64,000 bases of DNA from Planctomycetota bacterium (GTDB lineage: Bacteria > Planctomycetota > B15-G4 > SIAN01), in NCBI GenBank assembly GCA_016795285.1, contig JAEUIC010000044.1, forward strand, positions 1 to 64,000, given 5' to 3'. Positions within the stretch are counted from its first letter, which is position 1, and each line of letters opens with the position of its first letter. Shown here one piece after another: positions 33,850-43,185 of the stretch. A program made the position numbers and the translations under genes. The notes beneath the pieces are model-generated. The model made no database searches and was not told the origin of the DNA. It was given only the letters and a program-made list of their open reading frames with translations.

Positions 33850-34011
33850 GGGGAGCTTTCTTCCGGGCGACGCGCGAACGCGCCGCCCTTGCGTCGGCCA
33901 CGACCACCGAGCTGCCGAAGGTACACTCCGCCGAGCGCGCCCGGGCGCGTCGGACGATTTCTCCGTTCCGGCCGGCGCAATGGACCGGCCCTGGAAAGGA
34001 CCCCTCTCGCC

Positions 34012-36171
34012 ATGTTCGCCACCGCATTCCTCAGCTGCGCGCTCTCCTTCGTCGCGCCTGCCGCGCCCCCGTTCCAAGGGGTCGCCGCGCAGGACGACTT
34101 CACCAGCAAGTCGGCGAGCGGCATCACCGTCCGCTACGACAAGTCGATCGAGATCGCCACCGCCGACCTCGACGCGCTGCTCGCCTCGCTGCGGGTGAGC
34201 CGCGAGATCGCGCGGGCGGGGCTCGGCATCACGCTGCCGTTCGATCCGGTGGTGACCGTGCGCCGGCGCAAGCAGCCGAAGGGCGCCTACTACACCGACG
34301 GCGACGACAAGATCTTCTTCGACTTCCCGAACGAGAACTTCGTCACCCGCCTGCAGCTCGGCGACGAGCGCATCGTCCGCTACGCGCTGCCGTGCTACCT
34401 GCAGATCTGGCTCTACCGCTCGCTCACCTCGATGGGCGGCCTCGACCCGCGCATCCTCGAGTCGATCAACGGCTACGCGATGTACCTGTTCAAGAAGGAG
34501 ATCGAGCGCACCACGCCGGGCGCCAAGGCGCCGGAGATCCCGGAGGGCGGCGGCAATTGCTGGCTGCAGCTCGAGACCTTCTATCCCGGCACCACGTCGT
34601 TCATCTTGAACAACCTCGCGAGCATGAAGGTGCCGGCCCACCTGCTCGGCCAGACGCTGCGCGAGGTCGCGGTGGCCGCGACCGATGACCCGAAGATCGC
34701 CGAGCTCTTCGACCTGATCTCGCCGCCGGAGCCGCTGCTCGGCGCCGCCGAGCTCGAGCCGAGCCCGCCGCTGGTCGCCGCCTCGGCGCTGCGCACCGGG
34801 CGCCTCGGACTCTTCAACGGCGTGCCGCTGCTCGATGCCGCGGGCGAGCCGTTGCCGGCCAGCGAGCGGATGAACGAGTTCGAGAAGCTCTTTCTCATGT
34901 CGATCACGATCGCGCCCGACAACCGCATCCGCCGCGAGCCGCCGGCGCTGCGCGACCTCGACATCTGGCGCCTCTACTTCGAGTACCGCCCGCGCGTCCT
35001 GCGGGCGCGCGACAACTTCGACTACTACCTGGTGCTGCGCGAGTTCTTCGGCCGCTTCCAGGATCGCGCGATGGGGCTGATGCCCTCGCCGGCGCTGCCG
35101 GTGCCGCCGGGCACCCCCTACTGGTCCTCGATCACCGGGCTCAAGTTCGCGCGCATCGGCGACAAGATCTACGTCGCGCGCGTCTCGCCCGGCTCGGAGC
35201 CCGAGAAGGCCGGCGTGAAGCCGGGGCTCGAGGTCGTCGCGGTCGACGGCCGCCCCGCCGTGCGCGTCGTCGAGCTCCTCGCCGCCTTCGCGCGGCAGTT
35301 CGATTCCTGCCCGTCCTACCAGCGGTCGGCGATCTTCGCGCTCGACGGCCTCCTCACCGGCGCGCAAGGCACGGTCTGCAAGCTCGAGCTGCGCGATCCG
35401 GCCGCCCCGCCGCAGAAGAACGCGAAGGGCGAGCTCGCGCCCGCCCCGCTGCTCGTGCTCGAGCTGGCGCGCGGGCTGCCGCCCGACCAGAAGGCGCCGC
35501 CGCCCACCGTCGAGTTCACCGCGCGGCCCGACCAGATCGGCGTGATGAAGATCCACCAGTTCGGCGGCGACTCGCTGCAGCGCTTCGCGCAGGCGATCGA
35601 GGAGGCGAACCAGGCCGGCCTGAAGGGGATCGTGATCGACCTGCGCGGCAACGAGGGGATGTCGCTGATCGACACCCGGCAACGCACCTCGAGCGCGATG
35701 CTCGGCCGACTGCTGCCGGTGAACAGCGAGAAGCTGGTGATCGGCAGCGCGGTGCGCCGCTCGCCCGAGGAGTTCGACAAGAAGATCTCGAACGAGATCG
35801 TCATCGAGCGCACGCCGGGCGCCAACCCCTTCACCGGCCGCCTCGCGGTCGTGGTCGACGGCTGGACCGGCGGCGAATCGGAGTGGTTCGTGCTGGGCTT
35901 CCAGCTCGCCAAGCTCGGCTTGGTGGTCGGCCAGACGACGGCCGGCAGCGTGACCGCGCCGAAGGCGTTCGAGGCGAAGCACCAGTCGCTCACCGCGAGC
36001 CGCGTCGACATCAGCTTCCCGAGCGCGTCGGTCTTCTGGCCGGACGGCTCCCCGCTGCAGACCGTCGGCATCAAGCCGCAGGTCGCCCTCGAGCCGGAGG
36101 TGGCCGACCTCGCCGCGGGCCGCGACACGCTGGTCGAGAAGGCGGCCGCGCTGCTGCTCCAGTCGCCCTGA
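34012..36171 (+). CDS. Exported S41 (C-terminal-processing-protease-like) protein with PDZ domain, probably catalytically degenerate
   Basis: 719 aa, ATG 34012, leader MFATAFLSCALSFVAPAAPP. Residues 20 to about 370 are a planctomycete-type DUF1570-like region without HExxH. A PDZ domain follows at about 385-440 ('KIYVARVSPGSEPEKAGVKPGLEVVAVDGRP'). The C-terminal part matches the S41 core: 'IGVMKIHQFGG', 'LKGIVIDLRGN', 'LAVVVDGWTGGESEWF', 'LGLVVGQTTAGSVTAPKAF', 'PDGSPLQTVGIKP'. At the usual TASASE nucleophile site this reads TGGESE, and the Lys of TfGKG is Ser, so Ser and Lys both seem to be missing. Divergent from the retropepsin gene. Confidence 0.8.
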   Translation: MFATAFLSCALSFVAPAAPPFQGVAAQDDFTSKSASGITVRYDKSIEIATADLDALLASLRVSREIARAGLGITLPFDPVVTVRRRKQPKGAYYTDGDDKIFFDFPNENFVTRLQLGDERIVRYALPCYLQIWLYRSLTSMGGLDPRILESINGYAMYLFKKEIERTTPGAKAPEIPEGGGNCWLQLETFYPGTTSFILNNLASMKVPAHLLGQTLREVAVAATDDPKIAELFDLISPPEPLLGAAELEPSPPLVAASALRTGRLGLFNGVPLLDAAGEPLPASERMNEFEKLFLMSITIAPDNRIRREPPALRDLDIWRLYFEYRPRVLRARDNFDYYLVLREFFGRFQDRAMGLMPSPALPVPPGTPYWSSITGLKFARIGDKIYVARVSPGSEPEKAGVKPGLEVVAVDGRPAVRVVELLAAFARQFDSCPSYQRSAIFALDGLLTGAQGTVCKLELRDPAAPPQKNAKGELAPAPLLVLELARGLPPDQKAPPPTVEFTARPDQIGVMKIHQFGGDSLQRFAQAIEEANQAGLKGIVIDLRGNEGMSLIDTRQRTSSAMLGRLLPVNSEKLVIGSAVRRSPEEFDKKISNEIVIERTPGANPFTGRLAVVVDGWTGGESEWFVLGFQLAKLGLVVGQTTAGSVTAPKAFEAKHQSLTASRVDISFPSASVFWPDGSPLQTVGIKPQVALEPEVADLAAGRDTLVEKAAALLLQSP

Positions 36172-36179
36172 ACGAGCGC

Positions 36180-36218
36180 CGCCGCCGCCGCTCGCGCAGG
36201 CGAGCAGCGGCGGCGGCG
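36180..36218. terminator. Imperfect hairpin between convergent genes
   Basis: A six-bp apical stem (36190-36195 with 36200-36205, loop GCAG), a three-base bulge (36206-36208), and a ten-bp GCC-repeat stem beneath. It follows the S41-like stop by nine bases. The lower stem is simple GCC/GGC repeat, so slippage variants are possible. Confidence 0.5.
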
Positions 36219-36283
36219 AGATTCAGTGCCCTGTCCGGTCGGCGGTCGTTCAGCGCCTGAGGAGGGCTTTGCCCCTCACGCGC

Positions 36284-37927
36284 TCAGAAGTGGATGCGTC
36301 CGGTGAAGCTCACGTCCTTCACCTCGGCGCGCGGGAAGACGACCTGCCCGTTGTCGACCACCAGCACCACGTTCTCGCGCGTCTGCTTCATCAGCCGGCC
36401 GCGCACCCGCTGGCCGTTGTGCAGCACGACCGATGCCTCGGGCATCTCCTCCTCGCGGCGGTACTCGGGTGCCGTCGACTCGAGGAGCGAGATCTCGTCG
36501 AGGTCGAAGACGCACTCGCCCGCGCCGAACTTGAGCGTCAGCGAGGTGCCGCGGACGCGCTGGATGCGGCCGCGGAACGAGTGGCCGTTCTCGAGCTGCA
36601 CGATCGTCTCGGCGCCTTCGAGCGAGTTGCGCGGGGCGGCCTGCCCGTAGGGCAGCGGCCGCTTGCGAGGCGGCTCGAGGACCACCGCCTCGGGGCCGCG
36701 CGGCGGCGGCGTCGCGCGCTCGACGGCGATTTCCGGCGCCGGCGTCGGCCGCTCGACGATCGGTTCGGCCACCACGACCGGCGCCGCAGCGGGCTCGGCC
36801 ACCGGCTCGGTCGCCACCACCGGCGGCGGCTCCACCACCGGCAGCGGTTCTTCGGTCGGCGTCGCGCCCCCATCGACGAGCGGCGTCTCGAAGACGGTCT
36901 CGTCCGCGGTCAGCGGCGCGTCGCTCGCGACGTCGCTCCCCGCATCGCTCGCCGCATCGCTCGCGGCAGCGTCGTCGGGCGGGGTCGCGTCGACTTCCGG
37001 AGCGGAGACGACCGCCACCGGCTCGCCCGCGTCGGGCGTCGGGCGCAGCAGCCCGCGGCGATCGAGCTCGAACGCGAGCGCCGCGGTCAACGCCGCAGCG
37101 AGCAGCATCCCGGCCGCTGCCACGAAGCGCCGCTTCGGGCGCGCCAGCTCGACGACCGGCGCCAGCGGCGCGACGGCGGCATCGACCGGCGCCGCCGGCG
37201 CGATCTCGGTCGCCTTCGCGGTGGCCGCGCCATCCTCCTCTTCGCCGACGAACGAGGGCAGCTCGCTCTCGTCGCGCTCGAGCCAGCTCGGAACGGCTGG
37301 ACGCGGCGCCTCGGCCTCTTCGGCCGCGCCACCGAACAGCATCGCCCGCTCCCCGCTCGCCGCACCGACGAGCGGTGCCTCGGTCGCAGGGGCGGCCGGC
37401 GCGTTCTCCTTGCGGCGCCCATCGCGGAACTGCGGCGCGAGCGCCTTCGCGGCGATCGCCGTGAGCGACTCCATCGAATCGTCGTTCGACTCCGCCGCCG
37501 CGGCCGCGCTCGTCGGCGCCACTTCCTCTTCCGCTGCCAGCGACTCGCGCTCCGCGACGGGCTGCGGCTCCGCTGCCGCCGCGTTCGCGAGCTCGCCGCT
37601 CGCCTCGACCAGCGCGTCGAGCTGGGTCTCGATCGGCAGGTCGATCGGCGCTTCGCTCGCCGTTTCGAGCGGCGCTGCGCTCGCCGGCGTCGCACCCGCC
37701 TCGACGGCCGACTCGTCGTCGACGAGCAGGAACTCGTCGCCCGCCGGATCGTGCGCCGCCGGGCCGGCGAGCAGCTCGTCGTCGAGGTCGAGGAGGAAGC
37801 TGTCGTCCGGCAGGAACTTGCCGGAGCCGTCCGCTGCCGGCGCGCGCCCTTCCGGTTCCTGCGGGGGCCGCGGCGGCTCGCCTCGCCCTGCGGTCGGATC
37901 GACGTCGTCGTCGCGTTGCTGCGCCAT
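36284..37927 (-). CDS. Membrane protein with acidic low-complexity region and two Sm-like C-terminal repeats
   Basis: 547 aa, ATG 37927. Residues 1 to about 255 are Ala/Glu/Asp/Pro-rich and probably disordered. One transmembrane helix at about 262-282 (FVAAAGMLLAAALTAALAF). A Pro/Val/Glu linker rich in TEEP/VAEP follows. The last 110 residues contain two related units: 'IVQLENGHSFRGRIQRVRG', 'LTLKFGAGECVFDLDEISLLES', and 'SVVLHNGQRVRGRLMKQTR', 'VVLVVDNGQVVFPRAEVKDVSF'. Each looks like a five-strand Sm/SH3-like barrel. No enzyme motif. Function unknown. Confidence 0.7.
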   Translation of the reverse strand: MAQQRDDDVDPTAGRGEPPRPPQEPEGRAPAADGSGKFLPDDSFLLDLDDELLAGPAAHDPAGDEFLLVDDESAVEAGATPASAAPLETASEAPIDLPIETQLDALVEASGELANAAAAEPQPVAERESLAAEEEVAPTSAAAAAESNDDSMESLTAIAAKALAPQFRDGRRKENAPAAPATEAPLVGAASGERAMLFGGAAEEAEAPRPAVPSWLERDESELPSFVGEEEDGAATAKATEIAPAAPVDAAVAPLAPVVELARPKRRFVAAAGMLLAAALTAALAFELDRRGLLRPTPDAGEPVAVVSAPEVDATPPDDAAASDAASDAGSDVASDAPLTADETVFETPLVDGGATPTEEPLPVVEPPPVVATEPVAEPAAAPVVVAEPIVERPTPAPEIAVERATPPPRGPEAVVLEPPRKRPLPYGQAAPRNSLEGAETIVQLENGHSFRGRIQRVRGTSLTLKFGAGECVFDLDEISLLESTAPEYRREEEMPEASVVLHNGQRVRGRLMKQTRENVVLVVDNGQVVFPRAEVKDVSFTGRIHF

Positions 37928-38160
37928 GGACTTTGGCCTCGCTCCGTCTCATCCGTGGAGCCGCGCCTTGCGGCCCAACGCCCCCTCTTCGTCGGGAGGG
38001 GCGGGCCAGGTTGACCGCGCCCGAAACGGCTCGCGGCACCGGTCGGGAAAAAGCGTCGCGATCGTCCGCTCGCGCAGCAGGCCATTGAGCGCGCGCCTCG
38101 CCTCCCGTATCAAGCGACGCCGCGCCGCCGACCGAAGTCGCCTTCGCCGTGGCGCCCCCG

Positions 38161-38769
38161 ATGGCGATCCTCCTCATGCACGACTTCCCGTCCTCGACCC
38201 GTTCGCGGCGCCTGCGAGCCGCCTTCGCGCTCCTGCTGGCGCCGCTGCTGGCCGCCCGCTGCGCCAACGTGCCGCCCTGGCTCGAGCGCAGCTATGCGCG
38301 CGTCGGGCCGACGCTGCTCACCGAGCACCTCGCGGCCGACGGCACGCGCGACAGCGGCCCGTTCCCGGGCGTCGGCGCGACGGTCGGGACGCTGCTCGCC
38401 GTCGAGCGCACGCGCTCGGTCGGCCTCGAGGCGGAGATCGAGGCGTTCGACCTCGACCCGAGCGACCTCGACGGCTACGGCTTCCGCTACCTCGGCGGCG
38501 CGCGCTGGCACTGGAACATCGACGGCCGGCTGCGGCCCACCGTCGGCGTCGGCGGCAGCTGGACCGACTTCCGTTTCGACGACACCCGCATCGGGCGCGA
38601 CCCGGGCGGCGCGGGGGGCTGGGTCGACTGCGGGCTCGACTGGATGATCACCCCGTGGTTCGGGATCGGTGCGAAGGTGCGCGGGCTGCTGCGCTACGAG
38701 GAGTCCGATCGCGAGCACGGGCCGCGCACCGGCGTCGAGCTCGCGCTGCAGTCGGTGTGGCGTTTCTGA
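38161..38769 (+). CDS. Exported protein, possible outer-membrane beta-barrel or lipid A-acyl-oxidase-like fold
   Basis: 202 aa from ATG 38161; GTG 38149 and ATG 38176 are alternatives and none has a good RBS. N-terminal hydrophobic stretch LRAAFALLLAPLLAARC serves as signal peptide; its Cys has Arg at -1, so lipidation is doubtful. The mature part alternates short beta strands with Gly/Asp turns (VGATVGTLLAVERTRSVGLEAEIEAF, 'YLGGARWHWN', 'PTVGVGGSWTDF', 'GLDWMITPWFGIGAKVRG') and ends in Phe, as outer-membrane barrels do. It sits 11 bases before the next gene, so the two are probably co-transcribed. Confidence 0.6.
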   Translation: MAILLMHDFPSSTRSRRLRAAFALLLAPLLAARCANVPPWLERSYARVGPTLLTEHLAADGTRDSGPFPGVGATVGTLLAVERTRSVGLEAEIEAFDLDPSDLDGYGFRYLGGARWHWNIDGRLRPTVGVGGSWTDFRFDDTRIGRDPGGAGGWVDCGLDWMITPWFGIGAKVRGLLRYEESDREHGPRTGVELALQSVWRF

Positions 38770-38780
38770 GGAGCTGCGCG

Positions 38781-39674
38781 ATGGTCCGATCCGCCCTGTC
38801 GGCGCGCCGCGGCGCGCTGCTCGCCCTGCTCCTCGCGGCGCCGCTGCCGTGCGGCTGCGTGCAGTCGCCGTTGCCGCTGCCGATGGCACCGGTGCGCGCC
38901 CGCGAGCGGCAGGAGCCGGCGAGTCCCGCGATCGTCGCGATCCTCGACTTCGCCGATCGGCGCCCCGAGTTCGAGAAGAGCGAGGAGGCGATCGACGAGC
39001 GCTTCATCGGCGGACGCTACTTCGCGCAGGACCGCTTCTGGACCTTCCATTCGGCCGACGCGGAACTCGCCGACGATCCGGCGCAGTCGCCCGACCTGCG
39101 CGCGCGCGTCACCGGGACCGGCGCGTTCCGCTGGTACCCGTTCCCGAACCACGGCTGGGGCAAGCCGCTGCCGGCGCCGCTCGAGACGGCGCTGCCCGAC
39201 TACCTCGCGCTCCACCTCGAGCAGCGCCGCGTCTTCGCGCGCGTCGTGCGGGTGAGCGATGCGCGCGTCGCCGCCGCCGTCGGCGCGACGCTGCTGCTCA
39301 CCGGCCACATCGACCGCTTCGGCGCCCAACTCGCCGAGCGGCGCGACCCGTTCGTGGTGCAGCCCGACGACTGGACCGAGTGGAGCGTGCAGGCCGGCGC
39401 CGACTACACCGTCACGCTGGCGCCGATCGAAGGTGGCGCACCGCTCCTCGAGCGGCGCTGCCTCGAGCGGGCCGACCAGGCGCGCCTGCTCGACGACCTC
39501 GAGCACTACCGCGGCCGCCACGCCGCCCCCTACTGGCAGCTCGACGCCGAGCACTTCCCGGGCTTCGCCGAGCGCGACCTCGTCGAGCGCGCCCGGCGGG
39601 CGCTCGAGGGGGCCACGGTGCCGCTGATCGCGGCGATCGAAGCGACCGTGGGTGCCCCGCCGCCGGCCGAATGA
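38781..39674 (+). CDS. Exported protein of unknown function
   Basis: 297 aa, ATG 38781 with GAGGAG at 38768-38774. Signal peptide MVRSALSARRGALLALLLAAPLPCGC; the final Cys could be lipidated though the lipobox is poor. The mature part, 'AIVAILDFADRRPEF', 'LPDYLALHLEQRRVFARVV', 'VGATLLLTGHIDRFGAQL', 'ADYTVTLAPIEGGAPLLERR', has the order seen in DUF799/CsgG-like lipoproteins that begin with a 'V.V..F' strand and carry an 'ADY.L.G.I..F' block; this likeness is tentative. Second gene of a two-gene unit. Confidence 0.65.
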   Translation: MVRSALSARRGALLALLLAAPLPCGCVQSPLPLPMAPVRARERQEPASPAIVAILDFADRRPEFEKSEEAIDERFIGGRYFAQDRFWTFHSADAELADDPAQSPDLRARVTGTGAFRWYPFPNHGWGKPLPAPLETALPDYLALHLEQRRVFARVVRVSDARVAAAVGATLLLTGHIDRFGAQLAERRDPFVVQPDDWTEWSVQAGADYTVTLAPIEGGAPLLERRCLERADQARLLDDLEHYRGRHAAPYWQLDAEHFPGFAERDLVERARRALEGATVPLIAAIEATVGAPPPAE

Positions 39675-39720
39675 AGGGCTTCGAGCGCGGGTAATCCCCG
39701 AACGGCGCGGCTCAAGCGCG

Positions 39721-41883
39721 ATGTGCGGCGCAGTCGAAGCGTCCCCCGGAATGCCCCCGGGGAACGCATTGGACAGAGCCCACCCGAGCGATCGAACCAC
39801 GGATCGGCCGCTGCTGCTGCTGGTCGCACCGACCCGATCGGTGGCGCCCTGCACCCGCGCCGCGGTCGAGCTGCATCTCGCCGCTCGTCCGCTCGCGACC
39901 ATCCCCGCCGTGCGCGCCGCGCTGGCCGAGTGCCACGACGCCGCGCTGCTGGTCGACCTCGCGATCCCCGGCTCGCTCGCGCTGCTCGACGAGCTGGCGG
40001 ACGGGCCGCCGCTCCCCCTGCTGGCGCTGGTGCCGGCCGACGCGACCGGCGACGCCGCGCTCCCGCCCTCGATCGAGCCGCTCGCGGCCGACGCCGATGC
40101 GACCGCGTGCCGTCGCGCGCTGCGCGCGGCGCTCTTCCATGCCGAGACGGCGCGCGCGCTGGCCGCGACGCGCGCGCAGCTCGAGCGCGCCCACCGCTTC
40201 GCCCGCATCGGCAGCTTCGAGGTCGATTGGGCCGCGCAGCAGGTGACGCTCACTCCGCAAGCGCAGCAGGTGCTCGGCCTCGCCCCGACCGACCGCACGC
40301 TCGGCCTGCTCGAACTCGCTGCACGCATCGGCGGCCCGCGCCGCGACGCCTGCCTCGCCTGGTGGGTCGCGGCCGCCGACGGCGTCGGTCGCGGCGCCTT
40401 CGAGCAGCGCCTCACCCGCCACAGCAACGGCGAGCGCATCGTGCGGCTGCATGCCGAGCGGATCGTCGATCCGCGCGGCGGTCGCGTGACGCTGCACGCG
40501 CTGGTGCACGACATCACCGATCGCCGGCGCGTCGAGGAGGAGCTCGAGTACCAGGCGCGCCACGACGACCTCACGGGACTCGCGAACCGCCGCCAGCTGC
40601 TCGAGACGCTCGAGCAGGCGCTGGCCGAGGCGACGCTCCACGATCGACGCGTCGCGGTGCTCTTCCTCGACGTCGACCGCTTCAAGGACGTGAACGAGAG
40701 CCTCGGCCACGCGTCGGGCGACAAGCTGCTGGTCGAGGTCGCCGCCCGCCTGCGCCGCGCGATCCGCGACGACCGCCGCGCGATCGAGCTCGGCGCCGTC
40801 GGCGACCTCGTCGCGCGTCCGGGCGGCGACGAGTTCGCGCTGGTCATCTCGGGCTTGCGCGACGAGGGCGACGCCGCGGCGCTGGCGGCGCGGATGCAGG
40901 AGGTGCTCGCGGAGCCGCTGCTGCTCGACGGCCGCGAGCTCTTCCTCACGGCGTGCGTCGGCTACGCGGTCGCGCCCGACGGCGCCATCGAGCCGCGCGA
41001 GCTGGTGAAGCAGGCCGAGACGGCGATGTACGCGGCGAAGGAGCAGGGGCGCGCGCAGTCGACCCGCTTCGAACCGTCGATGATCCGGCTGGCCGACCAG
41101 CGCTTGGAGACCGAAGCGGCGATGCGGCGCGCGCTCGAGCGCCGCGAGTTCGAGGTCTGGTACCAGCCGCGCGTCGAGCTCTGCTCCGGCCGCATCGTCG
41201 GCGTCGAGGCGCTGGTGCGCTGGCGCCATCCCGAACGCGGCATCGTGCCGCCCGTCCAGTTCATCCCGCTCGCCGAGGAGAGCGGCCTGATCGTGCCGCT
41301 CGGCGCGTTCGTGCTGCGCGAGGCGTGCGAGCAGGCGCAGCGCTGGCGGCGCGCCGGGCTCGGCGCGCTGCGCATGGCGGTGAACGTCTCCGCCGAGCAG
41401 TTCCGCGACAAGTTCCTGGTCGAGCGGGTCGCCGAGGAGCTCGCCCGCAGCGGGCTGCCGGCCGCCGACCTCGAGCTCGAGCTGACCGAGAGCACCCTCA
41501 TGCGCGACGTCGATCGCGCGCTCGCCACGCTGCAGCAGCTGAAGCAGGCGGGCGTCCACCTCGCCATCGACGACTTCGGCACCGGCTACAGCTCGCTCGC
41601 CTACCTGAAGCGCTTCCCGATCGACTGCCTCAAGATCGACCGCTCCTTCGTGCGCGACGTCACCACCGATCCGGGCGACGCCGCGATCACCTCGCTGATC
41701 GTGATGATGGCGCACCGGCTGCGCCTCTCCGTGGTGGCCGAAGGGGTCGAGACCGAGGCGCAGGCGGAGTTCCTGCGCGGCGAGCAGTGCGACCAAGTGC
41801 AGGGCTACCTGTTCGGCCGCCCGCTCGCTGCCGCCGAGGCGACGGCGCGCCTCGAGCAGCAGGTGGTCGAGCCGCTGCACTGA
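39721..41883 (+). CDS. PAS-GGDEF-EAL cyclic-di-GMP signalling protein
   Basis: 720 aa from ATG 39721; ATG 39751 is an alternative. Residues 20-130 look like a degenerate receiver domain ('AALLVDLAIPGSLALLDELA'). A PAS segment follows ('FARIGSFEVDWAAQQVTLTPQAQQVLGL', 'VHDITDRRRVEEE'). The diguanylate cyclase domain has an intact GGDEF at residues 368-372 and 'DLTGLANRR'. The phosphodiesterase domain has EAL at 496-498, 'ELTESTLM', 'AIDDFGTGYSSLAYLKRFP' and 'EGVETEAQ', so both activities could be real. No transmembrane segment. Presumably controls motility, attachment or matrix production. Confidence 0.93.
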   Translation: MCGAVEASPGMPPGNALDRAHPSDRTTDRPLLLLVAPTRSVAPCTRAAVELHLAARPLATIPAVRAALAECHDAALLVDLAIPGSLALLDELADGPPLPLLALVPADATGDAALPPSIEPLAADADATACRRALRAALFHAETARALAATRAQLERAHRFARIGSFEVDWAAQQVTLTPQAQQVLGLAPTDRTLGLLELAARIGGPRRDACLAWWVAAADGVGRGAFEQRLTRHSNGERIVRLHAERIVDPRGGRVTLHALVHDITDRRRVEEELEYQARHDDLTGLANRRQLLETLEQALAEATLHDRRVAVLFLDVDRFKDVNESLGHASGDKLLVEVAARLRRAIRDDRRAIELGAVGDLVARPGGDEFALVISGLRDEGDAAALAARMQEVLAEPLLLDGRELFLTACVGYAVAPDGAIEPRELVKQAETAMYAAKEQGRAQSTRFEPSMIRLADQRLETEAAMRRALERREFEVWYQPRVELCSGRIVGVEALVRWRHPERGIVPPVQFIPLAEESGLIVPLGAFVLREACEQAQRWRRAGLGALRMAVNVSAEQFRDKFLVERVAEELARSGLPAADLELELTESTLMRDVDRALATLQQLKQAGVHLAIDDFGTGYSSLAYLKRFPIDCLKIDRSFVRDVTTDPGDAAITSLIVMMAHRLRLSVVAEGVETEAQAEFLRGEQCDQVQGYLFGRPLAAAEATARLEQQVVEPLH

Positions 41884-42024
41884 GGTTCCCGAGCGCCGCC
41901 GCAGCGCCCCGGCGCAGCCGTCGCGCCCTCGCCGCGCCCTCGCCGCGAACCCCGCGCCCCCGGGGCGAGTTTCCTTCGCGTGGTCGGACGACTAGTTTCC
42001 CGTCGCCCCGCACGGAGGATCGGC

Positions 42025-43185
42025 ATGAACGCGCAGTGGCCCCGGGACGAGCACGACGCACGCGGCACCAGCTGGCGAGCGGCGGTGCTGGTCGCGTTGG
42101 CGGGACTCGCCGTCTGGAAGTTCACCGGCAACCAGGGCGGCTCGCTCCTCGATCCCGACGCGCAGCCGCGCCGCGTCTCGCCGCGCGGCGACCTCGAGGC
42201 GGGCGAGCGCGCCACCATCGAGCTCTTCGAGCGCGCCTCGCCCTCGGTCGTCTTCATCCGCAACGTCGCGGTCGAGATCGACTCGAGCACGCTGATCGCC
42301 ACCGAGACGCGCGAGGGGACCGGCTCCGGCTTCGTCTGGGACGAGCAGGGCCACGTGGTCACCAACTACCACGTGATCCACGCCAGCAAGGAGCTCGAGG
42401 TCACCTTCGCCAACCACGAGTCCTACCGCGCCCGCGTGGTCGGCCACGAGGTCGAGAAGGACCTCGCGGTGCTGCAGGTCGATGCCCCGCCCGAGCTCTT
42501 CAAGCCGCTCGCGGTCGGCACCTCGAACGACCTGCGCGTCGGGCAGAACGTCTACGCGATCGGCAACCCCTTCGGCCTCGACCAGACGCTCACCGCCGGG
42601 ATCATCAGCGGGCTCGGCCGCGAGATGCCGGCCAAGTACGAGGAGTACGGGCGCGGGCAGCGCCTCCTCACCGACCTGATCCAGACGCAGGCGCCGATCA
42701 ACCCGGGCAACTCGGGCGGTCCGCTGCTCGACAGCGGCGGGCGGCTGATCGGCATGAACACGGCGATCGTCTCGCCGTCGGGCGCCTCGGCCGGCATCGG
42801 CTTCGCGATCCCGGTCGACACCATCAACCGCGTGATCACCGAGATCCTCCGCTACGGACAGGCGTCGCGCCCGAGCCTCGGGGTGCTGATCGCCAAGGAC
42901 TTCCTCACCGCCGTCTACGACGTGCGCGGCGTGGTCGTCACCGGCGTGGTGAAGGGGAGCGGCGCCGAGGCGGCGGGATTGCGCGGCGAGACGCTGCCGC
43001 GCAACGGCCGCCCGACCCCGCGCAACGACATCATCGTCGGCGTCGAAGGCACGCCGATCTCGAACAGCAACGACCTCTTCCGCGCGCTCACCCACCACGA
43101 GGTCGGCGACAAGGTGAAGCTCGACGTGGTGCGCAACGGCCAGCCGCTGCGCGTCGAGGTCGAGCTGAAGGACCTGCGGCAGTGA
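42025..43185 (+). CDS. HtrA/DegP-like S1C serine protease with PDZ domain
   Basis: 386 aa, ATG 42025 with CGGAGGAT upstream. One N-terminal membrane segment (SWRAAVLVALAGLAVWKF) anchors it, with the protease outside. The trypsin-like triad is intact: His116 in VTNYHVI, Asp146 in EKDLAVLQ and Ser230 in NPGNSGGPLL. One C-terminal PDZ domain ('VVVTGVVKGSGAEAAGL', 'NDIIVGVEGTPISNSNDLFRAL'). It degrades or senses misfolded exported proteins. Its stop overlaps the GTG start of the ABHD14-like gene, so the two are translationally coupled. Confidence 0.93.
   Translation: MNAQWPRDEHDARGTSWRAAVLVALAGLAVWKFTGNQGGSLLDPDAQPRRVSPRGDLEAGERATIELFERASPSVVFIRNVAVEIDSSTLIATETREGTGSGFVWDEQGHVVTNYHVIHASKELEVTFANHESYRARVVGHEVEKDLAVLQVDAPPELFKPLAVGTSNDLRVGQNVYAIGNPFGLDQTLTAGIISGLGREMPAKYEEYGRGQRLLTDLIQTQAPINPGNSGGPLLDSGGRLIGMNTAIVSPSGASAGIGFAIPVDTINRVITEILRYGQASRPSLGVLIAKDFLTAVYDVRGVVVTGVVKGSGAEAAGLRGETLPRNGRPTPRNDIIVGVEGTPISNSNDLFRALTHHEVGDKVKLDVVRNGQPLRVEVELKDLRQ

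Noticed and set aside
36178..36218. GCC/GGC trinucleotide run as a possible microsatellite
   Set aside because: Better explained as the lower stem of a terminator-like hairpin between convergent genes.
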